64,000 nucleotides of DNA from Erpobdella octoculata (GCA_963978895.1 OZ022239.1:37570330-37634329); one strand, 5' to 3'. Shown: positions 29,693-42,290, counted from the first letter of the stretch. Numbers and translations are program-made. Notes: a model not told the origin generated them from the letters alone.

Positions 29693-30506
29693 AATAACGT
29701 GTACTGCAGTTGTTACTGATTAACTTGTTTCATTAGTTTAAATTAGGCGTTTTCAAATTCAGAAAACATGTTCAAACAATAAAAATTCCTCGTAATGAAA
29801 AAAAACAATTTTTTTAACAAAATTGTTTCTCTTATAACTTAATTATTGCTGTAATTAAACAATATAAAAACGAACAACATTATTTAGAAGCTTACAATAT
29901 TTTTTTTCAGATCGATATACAGCTTCATGTGTTTCACCAAAGCAACGTGGCAAGCTTGTTATTATTTAAAACACTTAAGTAAATTTAAATAATAATGTTT
30001 TAAAAAGAGTGAGATTTTCATCTAAACTATGTAAATATTCAGAAGTAATTTAAAATGTTTAATACAAATCTAAAAGTAAGTTACAAAACGATTAACAAAA
30101 CAGCACAATATAAAACTTTATATAGGGTTTTTGACGTAAAAATAAGAAAAAGATAATAAAAATTTGATGTTTTAAAAATTAATGTAATTACAAACCTTAG
30201 CTTGATTGGATGACGGCAAGTTTGTCAATTTTAACTTTAAAGGTTTCCAAATAACAAGACAAGCAAGAAAACCCAACTGTGAAATTAATATAAAAGATTT
30301 AAAAATTATTAATTTAATAAAAAATACATTTTAAAAAAAATTTAGTTAATTATTCAAGTGTCTGCATGGAACTTAGTTTAAATACTAATAATGATTGCTG
30401 TTTTAACCAAGTACACTTTAATTTCTAAAACAAGAAACACAAAATCGTGTTTCAAAATGTGTTATAATTTATTTTCAATTATGTTAAACATTTTAAATAT
30501 AAATAG

Positions 30507-30578
30507 GTCACTGCCTTGAGAACAACAACTGTAGTCGGTGCATACCCGGATACGAAGGACCTAAATGTGATATAAGAA
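30507..30578 (+). CDS. EGF-like exon (partial domain)
   Basis: The 72 bp exon has acceptor aatataaatag and donor AGAA|GTGAGC and is phase 1-1. It reads HCLENNNCSRCIPGYEGPKC, then DIR. The C-x2-C-I-P-G-Y-x-G-P-x-C-D end is the C-terminal half of an EGF/laminin-type EGF module. Strand and phase agree with the signal-peptide and WSC exons upstream and the EGF exons at 52845 and 54872, so it may be part of one large gene. The first half of the domain should be on an exon I could not identify. Confidence 0.62.
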
Positions 30579-30599
30579 GTGAGCAGATTTAGTAGCTGT

Positions 30600-30603
<4 letters not shown>

Positions 30604-30674
<71 letters not shown>

Positions 30675-30700
30675 ATATATATATTTATATGTATATATAA
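30604..30700. repeat. (TA)n microsatellite bordering the Penelope element
   Basis: Imperfect at the right end (ttatatgtatat). The Penelope ORF-start sequence abuts its right end. Confidence 0.95.
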
Positions 30701-30704
30701 CGTA

Positions 30705-30845
30705 TTTTGGCAACAAGTCATTTTTTAAACTTTCATTATTAAAAGTCACCGCATACTTACACGATACAAGTTTTTGAAGACTTCTTTCAACACTACGAAA
30801 ATTCTTTCGCACACTTTCAACCGAAAACAGTTCACTATTCATCAT
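30705..30845 (-). pseudogene. Penelope ORF N-terminal start, cut at (TA)n
   Basis: Reads MMNSELFSVESVRKNFRSVE, with SLQKLVSCKYAVTFNNESL and LLPKYV before the frame enters (TA)n. Similar ends (ACLKEHLVPNYLKY at 48450, VCLKEYIY at 40254 and 50257) show that this is a conserved N-terminal segment (CL...L-P-x-Y) of Penelope proteins. Confidence 0.6.
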
Positions 30846-30861
30846 TTTATTTAATTTGCCG

Positions 30862-30899
30862 ACGCGTTTCGGAGTACCTTTACTCCATTTTCAAGGCTC
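30862..30899 (-). ncRNA. degenerate hammerhead-ribozyme-like motif of the PLE
   Basis: The minus strand reads CTTGAAAATGGAG-TAAAGGTA-CTCCGAAACGCGTC. Stem II (GGAG/CTCC), GAAA and the GTC cleavage triplet with a short stem III are present, but the CUGAUGA core is altered to CUUGAAA. It is probably inactive. Position in the pLTR agrees with known PLE hammerheads. Confidence 0.45.
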
Positions 30900-31310
30900 A
30901 TTGTAAACAAAATCCGCAAAAAACTTAAAGTCATATAATGAAAAGAAAATATGCACAGAACTAAAAGTCACGTAAAATATTCTTCCCACTCTATACATAC
31001 CCGTTTCTAACCATAATACCTTGGTTTTACACATTACGAAATATGATCTACAATCAACTGAAAACAAGTCAGCGAAACAGGACCACAAACATCAAACAAC
31101 CAATGCTCATTCATACATTCAATCATCTGTAGGTCTATTTCTTTCCTCGTCTTTCAGTGATGTTAATATTGTCCACTAAGTGAGAAAACCGTAGTTTCGG
31201 ATCGGTCTCTTCATCAGCTCTGTCAACAGCTATCTTTACTTCTTCTATTTCTTCTGAAGCCGTGAGTTCATTTGTGACTATTGGAAGAATGGACTTGTCA
31301 ACTTTCTCTG

Positions 31311-33004
31311 CTACAACGTCCTGTGAAAGAGGATTTTCTTCTTGTACATCCAGAAAAGATTGATACGATTGTCATCAACTACTTTATTTGTTGTATTAAT
31401 TTCTTCGCCACGATTCTTCCTTGTCCCTAATTCGTACAAGGTAAGGACGTGCGGAAATTTATCAAACTGCTTGTTGATTTCGGGCTTCCGTTGTAAGATT
31501 AGTAGAGCCTCTTTGATTCTCAACTGTCTGACATCTTTCTCTTTAGTAATAACACGTACATTGTCAACGAGAATATCACGTTTCAAAGCGCGGCCGTGAG
31601 TCATATTAAAATGTTGCAAGATACTTCCGTTTTGCAAATGCATGGTGAGGCGTCTCGATAAAGTAGTCATTGTGGATCCGATGTATTTATCCACTTTACA
31701 ATGTGGAATTGGACATTGAAATTCATACACCAGATGAGTTGACTGCAATTTGTTTTTAGTTGGAGAGCAGTTGTTTCGGATTACTAAGTTTTGGGTTTTT
31801 TTATTTCTGTAGTAAATATTTATATTAACTGGAACATTTGTTGTGGAAGTGACTTTGGTGGCCAATATTCTTTTGAGAACTTTCTCATCAACTTTGTAGC
31901 GTGTATGCATTTGCCCACAATATAATAATGGAATGGATGTAGAAATTTGAGTTTCATTTTTATTAATAGTTGTGGATTTCAAAATGTTGTTAACAAAAAT
32001 CTTAATGGAATGTTCAACAAATCTATTAGTGTAGTTGTTGTTGATCAGGGTTTGTTTAATATGTTGTACTTCGGAATGGAATGAGCTCCAATTTTCGCTA
32101 AATTTATAAGCTCTAGAAAGATAATTATTAATGACATTCTTCTTATATCGATCGGAACAATCGCTATCTGCATTCAAACATGAACCATTATTCGTTGGTT
32201 TAACATATACTTGGCTGTGGCATCTCAGACCATCACAGGTTATCAGGGTATCCAAAAAGTGAATTTGGTTTGTATTATTAGATAATTCATACGTAAAGTT
32301 GAGAACAGAGTTTTACTGAAGACGTTCTCGTAAAAGTGTTATATCTTCAACTGAATCAACCATCAGAAGGATATCATCGACGTTTCTTATAGAAATGGTG
32401 GGCTTAGGGTACAACGCAAATACTATTTCCTCAACATAACCCATGTAGAGGTTTGCAAATGTTGGTCCCAATGGAGAACCCATAGCCACACCATCTACCT
32501 GCAAATATAATTTTCCATTTGGATGTCGGAATGGAGATTGCATTGTACACATGGCAAGTGTGTCCCTTAGTAATTGCTCTGGTATTGCAGGAGGATCTAT
32601 CTTTTGGTTTTTGTAGACATATTTACAAATTATTGAGATTGTTTCCTTCACAGGAACACTCGTAAAGAGACTTTCAACATCTAGAGAAGCAAGTTTTCCA
32701 GTAACATTCTGTGAACGCACCGTGTCTATAAACTCATAAGAAGATTTGCAGGTATATTTACAAGGACAATAAAGAGCGATGATGTTATTTATGTATTTTG
32801 CCAAGCCACAAGTAGGTGAAGAAATTTGAGAGATAATCGGTCTAAGCGGATTGTCATCTTTATGAGTTTTTACAGTCCCATAAAGATATCCTGGTTCAAA
32901 GTCGCCAGTGCGCTTATGAATTTTAGTTTCCACGTGCTTATTAAAGAGGTCTATACTGCGATTAACATTTTGTTTCAAGCTATCAGTTGGATCCCTGGTA
33001 ACCT
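31311..33004 (-). pseudogene. Penelope RT - GIY-YIG endonuclease ORF, one in-frame stop
   Basis: RT motifs in order: LYGTVKTHKDDNPLRPIIS, KLASLDVESLFTSVPV (motif A), GVAMGSPLGPTFANLYMG (motif B) and IRNVDDILLM (motif C, where the usual Tyr before VDD is Asn). A TAA at about 32310 follows RERLQ; the frame then continues in register (FTYELSNNTNQIHFLDTL). The endonuclease has FQCPIPHCKVDKYIGSTMTT and LSRRLTMHLQNGSILQHF, then LRIKEALLILQRKPEINKQ. The 5' part of the ORF is lost at the (TA)n array. Activity is unlikely, yet damage is light. Confidence 0.9.
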
Positions 33005-33156
<152 letters not shown>

Positions 33157-33313
33157 TTGAATTGAATTTGTTTATTATCAGAACCAAAAATATTAAAAAA
33201 AAAAGTCTATAGGATCAAGCCATAAAAAATTAATGTCTGAAAGTTATATTTTTGATGAAGAGGAGCTACATCAGGCTCCTCTATACTGACAGAAGCTGGA
33301 GGACCCGCGACTC

Positions 33314-36300
33314 CTAAGAGATGCGGTCCTTGAAAGCGTTTACTGTCGGGGCGTCAATTGTGTATTGCGTAAGCGCATTCCATGGAGCGACAATCCGGTT
33401 TGTGAAAAAATTGTATCGCTCTTCGCAACCTCTGACATACTGGCGCTCTAGTTTGCAGTTGTGGCCACGCAGGTGGTATGCCGTGTGGCCGGCTGCTCGA
33501 GTTTGCGGAACGGAAAAGCTGACGTCGTCGATGTTGTGGGCGATTTTGAACTGCTCGATCAGGTCACCTCTCGAACGGCGGTCTTGCAGCGTTGTGATCC
33601 CAAGCTGTTGCAGACGATGTTCATAGGGCTGATGTTTTAGTGTTGCAATGATTTTTGTTGCCCGACGTTGGACCTGCTCAAGAAGGTTAATATCGCCCTT
33701 TTGATAAGGCGACCAAGATTGAACAGCAAATTCAAGATGTGGGCGGACGTAGGAGAGGTAAAGTGTACGCCACAGTATGAGGCTGCGGCTGCGGAAAGCT
33801 TTTCTGAGTCGGCTGAGCATATGATTGGCTGATGACGCTGCTTTTTCGACCTGTGCTCGGACCTTTAGATCATCTGAGACGAGAACACCAAGATCACGTT
33901 CGACTTTTGTGACTTCGAGTGGTCGCCGCGTGCCGTCAATATGTCTCATAGAGTATTGGTGGGTTATTCTGTGTGAGCGACCGACATGCATGATTTTGCA
34001 TTTCTCGACATTGAAGTGCATTAGCCAAGTGAATGACCACTCAACTGCACGGTCAATGTCAGCCTGGAGAGATGAAATGTCGGAAGCTGACTTGATGATG
34101 CCGATGATTTTGCTGTCGTCCGCGTACATTTTGATTTGGTGTGTGATAGTGTCCGGTAAGTCGTTAATATATAACACAAAAAGTAGTGGACCAAGAACAG
34201 AGCCTTGAGGAACGCCACTTGTCACATTCTTCCACTCGGACTCGCAGCCTTCAATCAAAACGCGCTGCTTCCTATCTTTCAGCCACGCTTCGATCCATGT
34301 GAGTAGCATACCACGGATGCCATAAGCTTTTAGTTTATGCAGTAGGCGTTTGTGAGGTACTCTGTCGAATGCTTTGGCAAAATCTGTATATACTACGTCA
34401 GCCACATAGCCGCAATGAACAGCTTCAGTGAGTATGTCGCGAGTTTCAAGTAGATTTGTCAAGCAGCTTTTTTTCTTGAGAAAACCATGTTGATGTTTGC
34501 TGATTAAGCCGTTGACGACACAGTGCTGCATGATGTGTTCATGTAGAATGCCTTCCATTACTTTACAGGGCACAGGAGTGAGAGAGACAGGCCTGTAGTT
34601 AGAAGGCTTGAGCTAGCTGCCTTTTTTGAAGATAGGGGAAACATTTGATTTTCTCCATGTGTCCGGTATAACTCCGGACATGAAGGAGCGCTTGTAGATG
34701 AAAGCCAGGGGTGTGGCAAAGGCAGCTGCGCAATTGCTGAGAACGCGTGGGTGCAAACCGTCAAGACCCATCGATTTAGTTTTGTCTAAGCTGTAGAGTC
34801 TTTTTTGAAGAATAGCTGCAGAAAAACAACTTTCATTTACATCGCAGATTGATTCGGTGCGATCTGTAAAAGCAGGCATGTAGCCCTCAGGTTCGATGAC
34901 AAAAACAGATTGAAAATAGTCATTGAGTGAAGAACAGATTTTTTCACGGTCCGCAGTTATGGTGCCGTCGGCTGTCTGAATAGAGTTGATGTCGTCTTTG
35001 ACAAACTGCTTGCTACGGACATGTGAGTGAAGAAGTTTTGGATTGGATTTGGAAGCGCTGACTAGTTGTTCCTCATACGTGAGAATTGCCGACTTGACTG
35101 TTTTAACTACACGCTTGCAAGCCTCTCGATGAGATTCTCGCAGAATAACTGCAGAGTCGCGCCCCGATGCGATGTATTTAGCCCAGACCTCGCGCTTGAC
35201 TCTGGCTGCTTTTATAACTTCGGGTGTTACCCAAGGTTCTTTTTTCCAGACAAATGGAGTTGTTGTAGATGGGATGTGTAGTGCAACCGCTTCGTTGTAT
35301 CGGTCGATAAGAAGCTGATAAGTGTCAGGTACTGAAAGGCCATCAAATAAGTTTTCCCAGTCGGTGTTTGAAATACGAGATGACAGCGCATTGTAGTCAG
35401 CTTTGCTCCATATAAAACGTTTGTGCGACGGAGAAACACGTGAATTGTTCAGACCGGCCACAGCGAACCGACCGGTTATAAAGCAATGGGATTGGCCCAT
35501 GGGCGTGTATCCAAGTGAGTCAGCTTCAAGTATCTCGATAGCTCGGTCGGGGTCGTTGGTAATAATGAGGTCAAGAGTGCTGCTAGGTGTAACATAACGA
35601 TTGCAGCGGTACGTGGGAAACGTGACAAGCTGTGTAAGGTGCCAGTCGTTGAGGCACTCTTGAAATCTAATGTCACTAGGATGTTCGTTACCTATATGGG
35701 CAACTGTTGCCACGCCACCACCCACGTCGATTGGAGCATATTTTGTGTGAGAGAAATTAAAATCGCCATAGAGCAACATAAATGAGCAGCTCACGGCGGA
35801 AAGTGAGCTACGAGCTGTTGTGACTGAAGCAATACATTGTGTGAGATAGTCGTCGTTCAAGTCATGAGGGCGATATAAACAACCAACGAGGAAAGTTTCT
35901 CCACCGAAACAAATGACTCGCCAGACTTGTTCAATAGCTGGAGAGTTGAGCTGAGGAATGCCGGTCTCACTGGTCACAACTTTATCCACAACGTAGATCG
36001 CAACACCTCCTCCAGCGCACCTCTCTCTGTCTTTACGGTGCAGTTGATAGCCAGCTATGGAGGTGTCTGAGGATTCGTTAAACCATGTTTCCACAAAGAA
36101 CATGGCATGTGGTCTAAGCGATTGGTCGAGGGCTGCTATTCTTGCTGTTAGCTCATCGCGTTTATCTTTATTGAGCGAGCATGGGTTGTTAGACCAAAAC
36201 CGAAAGTGATTTAGAGACGAGGTAGGTGAAGAGGATTTGGGCTGGCTTTTCTTGTTGGGGTGACGCATTCTCTGTGGCTTTTGCAAGAGTGAATTATTGG

Positions 36301-36373
36301 GCCTTCTTGAATTTGTGCAGTTGATTGCCACGGATGCCGTATCGAAAGGGCGAATCATTACCAAGTTGAGCAT
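33314..36373 (-). pseudogene. CR1-like LINE ORF2: AP endonuclease and reverse transcriptase, one stop
   Basis: The ATG at 36373 overlaps ORF1. Endonuclease: FWSNNPCSLNKDKRDELTAR, FFVETWFNES, GGGVAIYVVD, GCLYRPHDLN, LLYGDFNFSHT, STLDLIITND and MGQSHCFITG. RT: MGLDGLHPRVLSNCA, WRKSNVSPIFKKGS, a TAG at about 34610, then LKPSNYRPVSLT in the same frame, VYTDFAKAFDRVPH (motif A), SGVPQGSVLGPLLFVLYIND (motif B) and MYADDSKI (catalytic box), then the CR1-type C-terminus. About 1020 codons in all. The single nonsense codon replaces one residue in a frame that is otherwise open, so inactivation is recent or the stop is read through. Confidence 0.9.
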
Positions 36374-37055
36374 TGAGTTTGTTTCTTTCTTGCCTCAACT
36401 GGTAGTCTAATTGTCTTTCTGCCTCTGTTAAATCCGGGCTGATATAAACGGCCTTGTACTTACTGTTGCTTCTCAAACCTTTAGCTGCCAAGAGGGTCGG
36501 GTTTCTGAGACTTGCATCAGTTAGTTCCACGAGGATTGGGCCCGGTTTTGCTTGATCTTTGGATCTTAATCTTTTTATGCATACTGGTTTTACATCAGAC
36601 TTGCCGATTGAACAAAAAAGATCTTTTACAAACTTTTCGTCTTCAGATCTTTTGTCAACTTGCACTGCACACGACGGTTCCGGAACTCCGTAAACGATAA
36701 CATTTTTTTTCCTTTTCTCTCTATCATTCAGTTCATTCATTGAAGCATTCACAACTACTAACTGCGCAGCTGGCTGTTTTGATTTTCCGCCACCTGATTT
36801 AACTACCTGAACCCAATCGTTACCGATAGTCGGAGGTTGCAATGATGATTTTGCTGCTGTTAATTCGGTGGTCAGCTTCTTGATTACAGTTAAATTGTCT
36901 TTATCTTTGGTCTCTAGGAGCGTGACTCGCTCGGACAGTGATAAAACCAGAGAAGAAATCTTGCCGCACCACTCATGAAGAACTTTTGAGGATAATGAGT
37001 GGTTACCTTGTCCGAGACTCGGCCAGTTTTTTTCCAACAGAAATTCTGTATCCAT
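36294..37055 (-). CDS. CR1-like LINE ORF1 protein
   Basis: Intact frame of 253 codons. The N-terminal half has a coiled-coil-like stretch (LVLSLSERVTLLETKDKDN and following heptads to about residue 70). The second half has RKKNVIVYGVPEPS, VKDLFCSIG, RPILVEL-type strands (GPILVELTDASLRN) and AVYISPDLTEAERQLDYQL, the RRM-like fold plus C-terminal domain of LINE ORF1 nucleic-acid chaperones. It lies upstream of and overlaps ORF2, as in two-ORF CR1 elements. Confidence 0.82.
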   Translation of the reverse strand: MDTEFLLEKNWPSLGQGNHSLSSKVLHEWCGKISSLVLSLSERVTLLETKDKDNLTVIKKLTTELTAAKSSLQPPTIGNDWVQVVKSGGGKSKQPAAQLVVVNASMNELNDREKRKKNVIVYGVPEPSCAVQVDKRSEDEKFVKDLFCSIGKSDVKPVCIKRLRSKDQAKPGPILVELTDASLRNPTLLAAKGLRSNSKYKAVYISPDLTEAERQLDYQLRQERNKLNAQLGNDSPFRYGIRGNQLHKFKKAQ

Positions 37056-37107
37056 GTTGAATATGTTGATATATAATATATATATATCTATATATATATA
37101 TATATAT

Positions 37108-37224
37108 TGTTACGATATCCCCAAATCGTATACCGGGCTCAATAGAATGGTTTTGCAGTTTATTGGAAAATAATAAATGAAGCTTTGCTGAGGCTATTTA
37201 AACTTTCAAATCTCTTAATAATCA
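37108..37224 (-). mobile_element. solo LTR fragment related to the SAP-gag element
   Basis: The minus strand has CAATAAACTGCAAAACCATTC and GGTATACGATTTGGGGATATCGTAACA, ending in ACA at a (TA)n tract. The first part matches the segment upstream of the SAP gag at 29403-29470. Flanked by (TA)n on both sides (37075-37107 and 37225-37248). Confidence 0.5.
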
Positions 37225-37248
37225 TATATATATATATATATATATATT

Positions 37249-37335
37249 CTTTTAAGCACACTCCGTTAAAAACTATGGCCCACTTGGCGTTTATCAATTT
37301 TTTTATGGTGCCCTCGATTTTGCGGTAATTGAAAG
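37249..37335 (-). pseudogene. Penelope N-terminal fragment
   Basis: The left border is (TA)n followed by ttcttttaagcacactcc; the minus strand encodes WAIVF(N)-like sequence and a Cys-Leu-Lys end similar to those at 40254, 48450 and 50257. Frame broken. Confidence 0.5.
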
Positions 37336-37344
37336 ACGTGAGAC

Positions 37345-38400
37345 TTGTTTCTCAGTTTGGCCAGGCTAGCCCATTATCCAAACCAGATGACCTCTGTTTT
37401 TCCTGTATTTAGCTGCAAGCGACGAGATACACACCAGCTCATTTTCTCCGCGACGCAGTCGGATATACGCTTTCTAACGGCGTCTATTTCTTCAATTGGG
37501 CAGTCGGTGTACAGCTGGGTGTCGTCAGCGTATAAACGGAATTTGATGTTGTAGTTCGCCAGTAGCTCGGTGATATCTTCGGTGTATGCTGTAAACACTA
37601 GAGGTCCCAGGACTGATCCCTAAGGCACACCACAGTCAACTACAAAACTGGAGGTCTGACCGTCAGCATAAACGAATGACTGCGCACGGTCACTCAGATA
37701 AGACCGAAACCAACTGAGCGCAGTATCTGTTAAAAAGAAACGGCTGGCAAGTACAGACAGAAGTATTGAGTGGTCTACTGTTTTGAACGCTGCACTCAGG
37801 TCCAAAAGCACGAGCACAGAAACCCGCCCACTATCGATGGCACGGACTAAACTGTTTTGGACGGAAAAAAGAGCCGTTTCCGTAGAATGAAATGGACGGT
37901 AGGCAGATTGTTGCGTCGGTAGAAGGTTCGAAGTTGACATGTGAGACATGACACGGTTGGCGACAACTCTCTCAACAACATTCGACAGGTATGACAGGTT
38001 GAGATGGGCCGGTAAGAACTGGCAGAGTCTGGGTCTAGGTTTGAATTTTTGAGGTGTGGTAGAACTCGAGCCTGTTTGAGGGAGAGAGGAAAAACATTCG
38101 TTTGCATTGACCGATTGCATAAATAACAAATTGTTGTGGCTATATGTGGAATGATTTTTTTGAGCAGCCAGGAGGGAATTAGATCCAAGGAGCAAAACTT
38201 TGCTGGCGTCGTCCTGATTAACTTCTCGATTTCCGGCACCGTACATGATTCGAAACGACTGAGAGGAGGTGCAAGACGTAGTAGCGGACGCGGTTGATGC
38301 ACGTAAAGTAGCGATCTTGTCGATTAAGAAAGTTGCAAAATCGCTCACTGACAGCTTTGACTCCCTTTCCTTGATATTCTTGTTCCAATAGAATGCTTGA
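37345..38400 (-). pseudogene. L2/CR1-like LINE RT fragment
   Basis: The minus strand reads SVSDFATFLIDKIATLR (linker before RT), SYLSNVVERVVANRVMSHM, LLPTQQSAYRPFHSTETAL, VLVLLDLSAAFKTVDHSILL (motif A; canonical D is T at the FDTVDH site), then GVP, a TAG in place of Gln, GSVLGPLVFTAYTED and RLYADDTQLY. The C-terminal third is missing; the fragment ends near the Penelope piece at 37335. It is not the same family as the 33-37 kb element. Confidence 0.82.
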
Positions 38401-38690
38401 TATGTGTCTTAAAAAATACTTGAATTATAATTACTTGAAAAAAGATAAAAAATGAACGTGAACCCAATCAAAACATTAAAATATTTTATAAAAGTCAAAT
38501 GCATGCCAACTATAAAATAGAAAATAATATAACAAAAAAAGATAGTTTATGATAATGTTAAGCCTCTTAAAAAAGAATCCAAGGTAAATCTTCACATCTA
38601 CATACTACAACGACATGGCCACACATATTCTTAATCTAAATAACCGTCCGGTTTCCTCTAACAATAAATAAAAAAAGTAATTTTGTCTAA

Positions 38691-39182
38691 CGATTTACTT
38701 GTCCGTATCACCATGATATATCCTACTGCTACATAGGACACACCAGAACAATTTTAGCGAGAAGATTAACGCTTCACACTCAAAGAGGGAGTATCAAAAA
38801 GCACCTGAAAACTCATCACCAAATCCATGTCAGTAGAGCATTTTTGGATGATACTACAGACATCATTCGTAGAGATCGATGTCCTGCAAAGCTTAAGTTA
38901 TATAAAACATTGTTTATATCCAGAGACAAACCAAAGATTAACATGCAAAAATATTTCTCAGATGGTACACTGTCTCTATTCAATGTTGCTTGCATGGATG
39001 TTGAGAAAAATAAAAATGTAACTGATGGAACAAATGGTGGGTTTGTTGGTGTTGGTCCAGTTGCAGTTGATTCTCTGGTTATGCAACTTTTTCTGACATT
39101 ACATCTGTCCACTGTTTTTCTGATGGTGATAGCAAAGGAACTTCTAATACATATTTGTTTTATCAGACATGAAAATTTATGA
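38691..39182 (+). pseudogene. Penelope-like GIY-YIG endonuclease C-terminal fragment, open frame
   Basis: An open frame of 163 codons, truncated at the left. It reads TCPYHHDISYCYIGHTRT, ILARRLTLHTQRGSIKKHL, KLKLYKTLFISRDKPKINMQ, then a tail with GGFVGVGPVAVDSL. The YIG, Arg and His-rich layout and the L-K-x-x-E/K-x-L-x-I...KP-x-I-N-x-Q motif are those of PLE endonucleases. It belongs to a different PLE subfamily from 31311 and is closest to the piece at 11395. Confidence 0.78.
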
Positions 39183-39539
39183 CGGCATGATAAACGTTCG
39201 TTCTTCAAAGGTCGAAAAAGTGGATTTAGTAAACAAGTAAAAATAAAAAATAAATTTTGTTAAGAAATGCTTTTGAGTTGAGCCGTTTATATCTCGATAA
39301 TTCAGGCGCTTGTTCTCCCGTTCTCGCTCACGCTTGCTCTCCCATTCCCATTCTCGCTCGCGCTCATTTTCTCTTTTTAATTATTTCCTAACTTCTTTTA
39401 GCCCATAAAACGTAAAATAGAATTGTTAAACTGGCTAAAACTTGCTTGAACCCTTAAACGTTGTTACGTAAACAAAATTTGAACTTTATTACGCAATCAC
39501 CAATTTGAATGTTATTACGCAACCCCGATAAGTTTCATA

Positions 39540-39885
39540 CATGAAAAAAACTCGTCACCTTAGCAACCGAAACTATTTAACAATTAAAAAAAATAACCAA
39601 GATTCAGTAAATAACGTATTCGGTTGAATTTTAGTTGTGAATATGTATTTATATTAAATTGTTAATAAACAAAACATAAAATTTTATAAATTTTTAGTTA
39701 ACATTTAATTCATATAATGAAAAAAACTCGTCACCTTAGCAACCGAAGTTATTTGGTTTAATAAATAACCAAGATACAGTAAATAACGTATTTGGTTGAA
39801 TTTTAGTTGTAATTATTATTAATAAATAAAATAACATAAAAATTCCAAATTTTCCGTTAACATTTTTTTAAATATAAATCCGCGG
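39540..39885. repeat. tandem duplication of about 178 bp
   Basis: atgaaaaaaactcgtcacct and the following 160 bp occur at 39541 and again at 39718, with small indels. The unit includes aaccaagattcagtaaataacgta. No coding content. Confidence 0.8.
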
Positions 39886-40081
39886 TCTGCATTTTACCCA
39901 CCCATGACGCGTTTCAATATACGTTTCGTTACGCATTGTATATTCTTCAAAATAAGGCGATCCAAGCCGAATTTGTCAAAACCCTTTCTTAAGGAGCACC
40001 TAAAACTGAAAGATACCTAAAAAGACACCTAAAAGACAATCTGTTCAGTGGCTTTTGCGATTTCACTTAGTGGTATATGAG

Positions 40082-40345
<264 letters not shown>

Positions 40346-40375
40346 TAATTTATTATCAAAAAAAAATAAATAAAT

Positions 40376-40506
<131 letters not shown>

Positions 40507-40855
40507 TCTATTTTTCTCTTCTCTCCTCTCTTTTTTTCTACGCTCTCTAACATTTGATCACCACAGACAAACTAATTAACCAACAAACAGAGAGACGAGT
40601 GAAGTTAAATAAAAGCATTTCAAAAATGTGGAGAGAACCAGTAGTTTCTTGAAATTTTTTTAAGATAAATTACTAAAAAAATATGGCGGTCACTGATGGT
40701 TTTTTTGGAGATTGTGAAAGAAGATTCAGTGCAAAATCTGGCGAAGACTGTTGTTTCTTTAAAGAATTTGAAAGAATGCAGGGTGAAAATTGTTGTTGAA
40801 ACTGATAGATCAATGAAAAATTGGAAAAAGAAGTGATACTCTATGGGACGGTGCT

Positions 40856-40957
<102 letters not shown>

Positions 40958-41399
40958 TAGCAGTGCCCGTAGCGGCTTCGCTCGCATGAAATTAGAGAGT
41001 TTGAACCGTGCATCCATAGTAGAGATCATTTATTTAGGTCTCGGCTCGGCCCGTCGACAAATTAGCCCAGCCCGTTTTAAAAACCCAAACTCCTGGCCCG
41101 GCACAGCCCGTCTGAATTAGGCCCGGCCCATTTTTACAGGCCTAAAAGTTCTATATACTTGATAAAAAACTTCGGCCTGTCCCACCTTGACCTCAGGTTT
41201 GGCCCGGCCAAACTGAAGACCCTAAAATCACTAAAATATCTATATACTTGGTGAAAAGCCTCGGCCCGTCCCACTTTGATTTAAGGTTTGGCCTGGCCCG
41301 TGTGAAGACTCTAAAATAACGGCTTGGCCCGGCCGATGATAAACTGGACTTAGCTACTTTTAACCGGCACAAAACTTCAAAATACTAATTTTTACATTT

Positions 41400-42290
41400 G
41401 TAGCACTTACAGATTGTGAGTAGCAGTTATTTTGAAATTAAATAACCCTTATTTCCACCCCACATTTGAGGTCCTGGAAACCAAATTTTCAAAAAATTCT
41501 AAAACACGTATTTCATTATTTTTGGAGTAGAAACTAAATACTAATTTTTACTTCTGTAGCATTAACAGTTTTTGAGTAGCAGCTACTTTAAAAACCAAAT
41601 AACCCAAAAAATGATGAAACACGTATATCTTTTTTTTTCGAGTAGATAATAAGTATTAAATTTTACATCTGTGGCAATTACAGTTGTTGAGTAGCAGTTA
41701 CTTTAAAAACCAAATAACCCTATTTTCCACCCCACATTTGAAGTCCTGGAAACCAAATTTTCAAAAAATTGTGAAACCCGTATATCATTATTTTTAGAGT
41801 AGAAACTAAATTCTAATTTTTACGTTTGTAACATTAACAGTTTTTGAGTAGAAGCTATTTTTAAAACCAAATAACCCAATTTTCCAACCCACATTTGAGG
41901 TCCGGGAAACCAAATTTGTAAAAAATGGTGAAACACGTATATCTTTATTTCTAGAAAAGAAACTAAATAATAATTTTTACATCTGTGGTATTTACTGTTT
42001 TTGAGTAGCAGTTACTATAAAAGACAATTAGCCCTATTTTCCACCCCACATTTGAAGTCCTGGAAACCAAATTTTCAAAAAATGCTAAAACACGTATTTC
42101 ATTATTTTTGGAATAGAAACTAAATACTAATTTTTACTCCTGTAGCATTAACAGTTTTTGAGTAGAAGCTACTTTAAAAACCAAATAACCCAATTTTCCA
42201 ACCCACATTTGAGGTCCGGGAAACCGAATTTTCAAAAAATGGTAAAACACGTATCTTTTTATTTTTCAAAAAGAATCTATATACCAAATT
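41400..42290. repeat. 156-bp tandem satellite inside the Helitron
   Basis: About six units marked by ccccacatttgaagtcctgg or its variant accccacatttgaggtccggg at regular 154-158 bp spacing, with one shortened unit (about 116 bp). Confidence 0.85.

Larger units (their letters stand above)
30701..33004 (-). mobile_element. Penelope-like element (PLE)
   Basis: Minus-strand order: RT and GIY-YIG endonuclease (33004-31311), a 3' region, a degenerate hammerhead-like motif (30862-30899), a second ORF start (30845-30705), then (TA)n. An ORF start downstream of the 3' end is the partial-tandem (pLTR) arrangement known for Penelope elements. The left end of the RT frame is cut at another (TA)n array (33007). 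The copy at 48449-49765 has the same layout. Confidence 0.88.

Noticed and set aside
29897..29958. Exon after the strong acceptor caatattttttttcag
   Set aside because: The phase 1 reading (RYTASCVSPKQRGKL) ends in TAA after 18 codons with no convincing donor, so it was not called.
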